Of a stretch of 7,509 nucleotides of DNA, positions 6,188 to 7,509 are shown one piece after another. The stretch is taken from contig JAJYJA010000116.1 of NCBI GenBank assembly GCA_021789795.1, positions 1 to 7,509 on the forward strand. Reading direction: 5' to 3'. The notes beneath the pieces are model-generated. The model worked only from the letters and a program-made list of their open reading frames with translations. It was not told the DNA's origin and did no database searches. This DNA is from Deltaproteobacteria bacterium (GTDB lineage: Bacteria; Desulfobacterota; Desulfobulbia; Desulfobulbales; VMSU01). Numbering within the stretch: the first letter of the stretch is position 1; each line of letters begins with the position of its first letter. A program made the position numbers and the translations under genes.

Positions 6188-6762
6188 TGCCTGCCCCCGG
6201 TTCGCCTCGATGTGTTTTCGGTAAAGGAGGTGAGGAAGAAGCGGCCATCCTCGATCCGGTAACGGATCTCAAAGGTCTTGGACCTTGCCTCGATCAGCTT
6301 GTCCTCGGTGAATTGCCGTTGATCACCACTCAGCTCCAAACGCTGCCCGGCCTGATCCAGCTTCAGGTCGCGCAGGTAGAAGACGGCACTCACCTGACTC
6401 TCCTCGACCCGGCCGGCCAGGGCATACCAGGCCTTGGCCGCGTCCGGGTAGGCCTCGGGCGCGTAGAAGGCCAGCAGCTCGTCGAATTGGCTTCTGGCCG
6501 TGGCCGGGGAATAGGTGGCGGCGAGGCTCGCCAGGCGCCGGGCGAGATCCCGGATGTACTGGTCGGAGGGCTTGCCGTCCACGAACTCTATGGTGCCGGT
6601 CAGCTTGGGTGGGATGAGGATCACCCGCTGGTTTCTGACCGCCCGGCTAACCATGAACGAGTTTACCCCCACAGCCAGGGCCAGGACGACGATCACGAAT
6701 TTCAGCAAACGGTTCTCGGTGAACAGGTTGCTGGTCTGTTGCAGGAAGACCTTGGTCTGCAT
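6184..6762 (-). CDS. traE: TraE, inner-membrane conjugation protein (VirB8-like)
   Basis: 192-residue protein from ATG 6760-6762. The open frame extends upstream to 6984, but that extension lies inside traL, lacks TraE features and has been left out. Features: short cytoplasmic N-terminus with NLFTENRLLKFV (12-23), a membrane segment about 20-38, then a periplasmic VirB8/TraE domain, including ILIPPKL at 48-54 and a region around 65-180. TraE is an inner-membrane assembly factor linking the core to the pilus machinery. The start is 2 bases after the traL stop. AAGGAG inside the traL end is 14 bases upstream, a long spacing, so coupling to traL termination probably helps. The stop overlaps the traK start (ATGA). 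Confidence 0.93.
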   Translation of the reverse strand: MQTKVFLQQTSNLFTENRLLKFVIVVLALAVGVNSFMVSRAVRNQRVILIPPKLTGTIEFVDGKPSDQYIRDLARRLASLAATYSPATARSQFDELLAFYAPEAYPDAAKAWYALAGRVEESQVSAVFYLRDLKLDQAGQRLELSGDQRQFTEDKLIEARSKTFEIRYRIEDGRFFLTSFTENTSRRTGGRQ

Positions 6763-6764
6763 GG

Positions 6765-7043
6765 CTATTCGCTGAACTCCTTCTCGAAGTAGCCAGGGTA
6801 GTTGCGCATCCGGATAAGTCCCGCCATGTAGAGCAGATGGCAGAGGAAACCACGCGGCCGGCGTCGCTTGATCCGGCTGTAGGCGTATGGCCCGACGATC
6901 AGAAGCATCCAGAAGACGGTGCCGTACATCAGGGCCAGCACCAGGAAGAACAGGAACAGGGCCAGTTCGTCGCTCTCGTACCAAAGGATCTGGAACGGGG
7001 CCGAGAGGTACTGAGGGAAGGCCTTATTGACGTCGTCGGACAT
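6765..7043 (-). CDS. traL: TraL, small inner-membrane pilus assembly protein (VirB3-like)
   Basis: 92-residue protein with a hydrophobic stretch at about 27-52 that could form one long or two short membrane segments. A basic turn (KRRRPRG, 60-66) follows, then the family pattern RGFLCHLLYMAGL at 64-76, ending NYPGYFEKEFSE. TraL is needed for pilus assembly in F-type systems and is comparable to VirB3. Position between the pilin gene and traE is canonical. The start at 7041-7043 comes 10 bases after the pilin stop, and no convincing ribosome binding site is visible, so translation may depend on coupling from the pilin gene. Confidence 0.92.
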   Translation of the reverse strand: MSDDVNKAFPQYLSAPFQILWYESDELALFLFFLVLALMYGTVFWMLLIVGPYAYSRIKRRRPRGFLCHLLYMAGLIRMRNYPGYFEKEFSE

Positions 7044-7053
7044 GGAGAAGCGC

Positions 7054-7419
7054 TCAGTTGATCAAGGCGCCCAGCGAAGAGACGACGCTATCGGCCTTCA
7101 GGAGGAAGGCGCCGCCCAGGACGGTGGCGGCGGCCGGCAAGAGCATCTGACGGATGGCCATGACCGCGGCCGCCACCATGGCCCCGACCCCGGCGGCAAA
7201 TCCGATGGGGCCTTTAAGGATTTGGTTGACGCCGATGTCGTAAATGTCGTAGGCAAAGGTGCCTGCCGTCGGCGCGGTGAAGGCCTCCGCCACCTTGGGC
7301 GCGGCCACCACGCAGGCGGCACCGAACATCGCTAAGGCAGTGATGGCCCTGGCATGTTTGAAACCGAAGGGAAACAATGACTCCAGTCTCTTCCGGGGAT
7401 TGGTGATGAGGGTCTGCAT
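7054..7419 (-). CDS. traA: TraA-type propilin, conjugative pilus subunit
   Basis: 121-residue prepilin with no cysteine in the mature part. The leader is long (about 46 residues): a basic region, then a hydrophobic stretch, ending PKVAEA-FTAP, a good leader peptidase I site after A46. The mature protein would be about 75 residues, close to F pilin (about 70). It has two hydrophobic helices, about 70-89 and 92-107, separated by a short loop containing R90, and ends LGALIN. That layout and its place directly before traL identify it as the pilin rather than similarity to F TraA, which is weak in this family. AAGGAG (complement of 7426-7431) is 6 bases before the ATG at 7417-7419, the strongest ribosome site in the tra genes here, as expected for an abundant structural subunit. 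The leader could alternatively start at a later codon, but no better ribosome site is seen. Confidence 0.85.
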   Translation of the reverse strand: MQTLITNPRKRLESLFPFGFKHARAITALAMFGAACVVAAPKVAEAFTAPTAGTFAYDIYDIGVNQILKGPIGFAAGVGAMVAAAVMAIRQMLLPAAATVLGGAFLLKADSVVSSLGALIN

Positions 7420-7431
7420 CTCGGGCTCCTT

Positions 7432-7509
7432 TCAGGGTTGATTGGTTCCGGCCGCCACCGGGCCGACATGTTGACGTAGCAATAGGTTATCGATCTGCTC
7501 GGGATTGAA
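7432..7509 (-). CDS. C-terminal end of an unidentified upstream tra-operon gene
   Basis: Only the last 25 codons and a TGA stop (7432-7434) are present; the rest lies beyond the right edge. The readable end begins FNPEQIDNLLLRQ and finishes AAGTNQP. The frame is open to the window edge, codon use looks like the neighbours, and the stop is 12 bases before the pilin ATG, so it is probably a gene of the same operon. A thiol-disulfide isomerase of the DsbC/TrbB type is one possibility at this place in related elements, but the fragment is too short to show it. No promoter is visible between it and the pilin gene. Confidence 0.5.
   Translation of the reverse strand, partial: FNPEQIDNLLLRQHVGPVAAGTNQP

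Noticed and set aside
6763..6984. N-terminal extension of traE to an ATG at 6984
   Set aside because: The extra residues lie within traL in another frame and do not resemble TraE; the ATG at 6760-6762 gives a standard TraE N-terminus next to its membrane segment.

Overview
The window is part of a conjugation gene cluster: the early part of an F-type (MPF-F) type IV secretion system, as carried by F-like plasmids and by integrative conjugative elements of Gram-negative bacteria. The tra genes are GC-rich, lie on the minus strand and are tightly packed. Signal peptides, a lipoprotein signal and a leader-peptidase-type pilin imply a Gram-negative, probably proteobacterial, host. The sequence alone does not identify the species, or say whether the element is a plasmid or is integrated.

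In transcription order (right to left) the window holds: the last 25 codons of an unidentified gene (7432-7509); a TraA-type prepilin (7054-7419); traL (6765-7043); traE (6184-6762); traK (5435-6187); traB (4257-5438); a 794-base interruption; traV (3049-3462); traC (547-3045); and the first 196 codons of an exported cysteine-rich protein that runs off the left edge (1-590). TraA is the pilus subunit. TraL and TraE are inner-membrane assembly proteins. TraK, TraB and TraV form the envelope-spanning core complex, as VirB9, VirB10 and VirB7 do. TraC is the cytoplasmic assembly ATPase, equivalent to VirB4. Spacings of 2-10 bases, two ATGA start/stop overlaps (traE/traK and traK/traB) and a 44-base overlap after traC point to one co-transcribed, translationally coupled unit.

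The unusual part is 3463-4256, between traB and traV. A two-gene cassette sits there in the opposite orientation. It encodes a small DUF4160-family protein (3560-3787) and a DUF2442-family protein with a C-terminal helix-turn-helix (3775-4236). It has its own AT-rich control region with a near-consensus sigma-70 promoter, and short inverted repeats lie across that promoter. The arrangement resembles a toxin-antitoxin or other addiction module that regulates itself and has moved into the tra operon. The promoter is so close to the first ATG that the transcript is predicted to be leaderless. No strong minus-strand promoter was found ahead of traV, so traV and traC are probably reached by read-through that is antisense to the cassette.

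No rRNA, tRNA, CRISPR array, insertion sequence, attachment site or replication origin was recognised.
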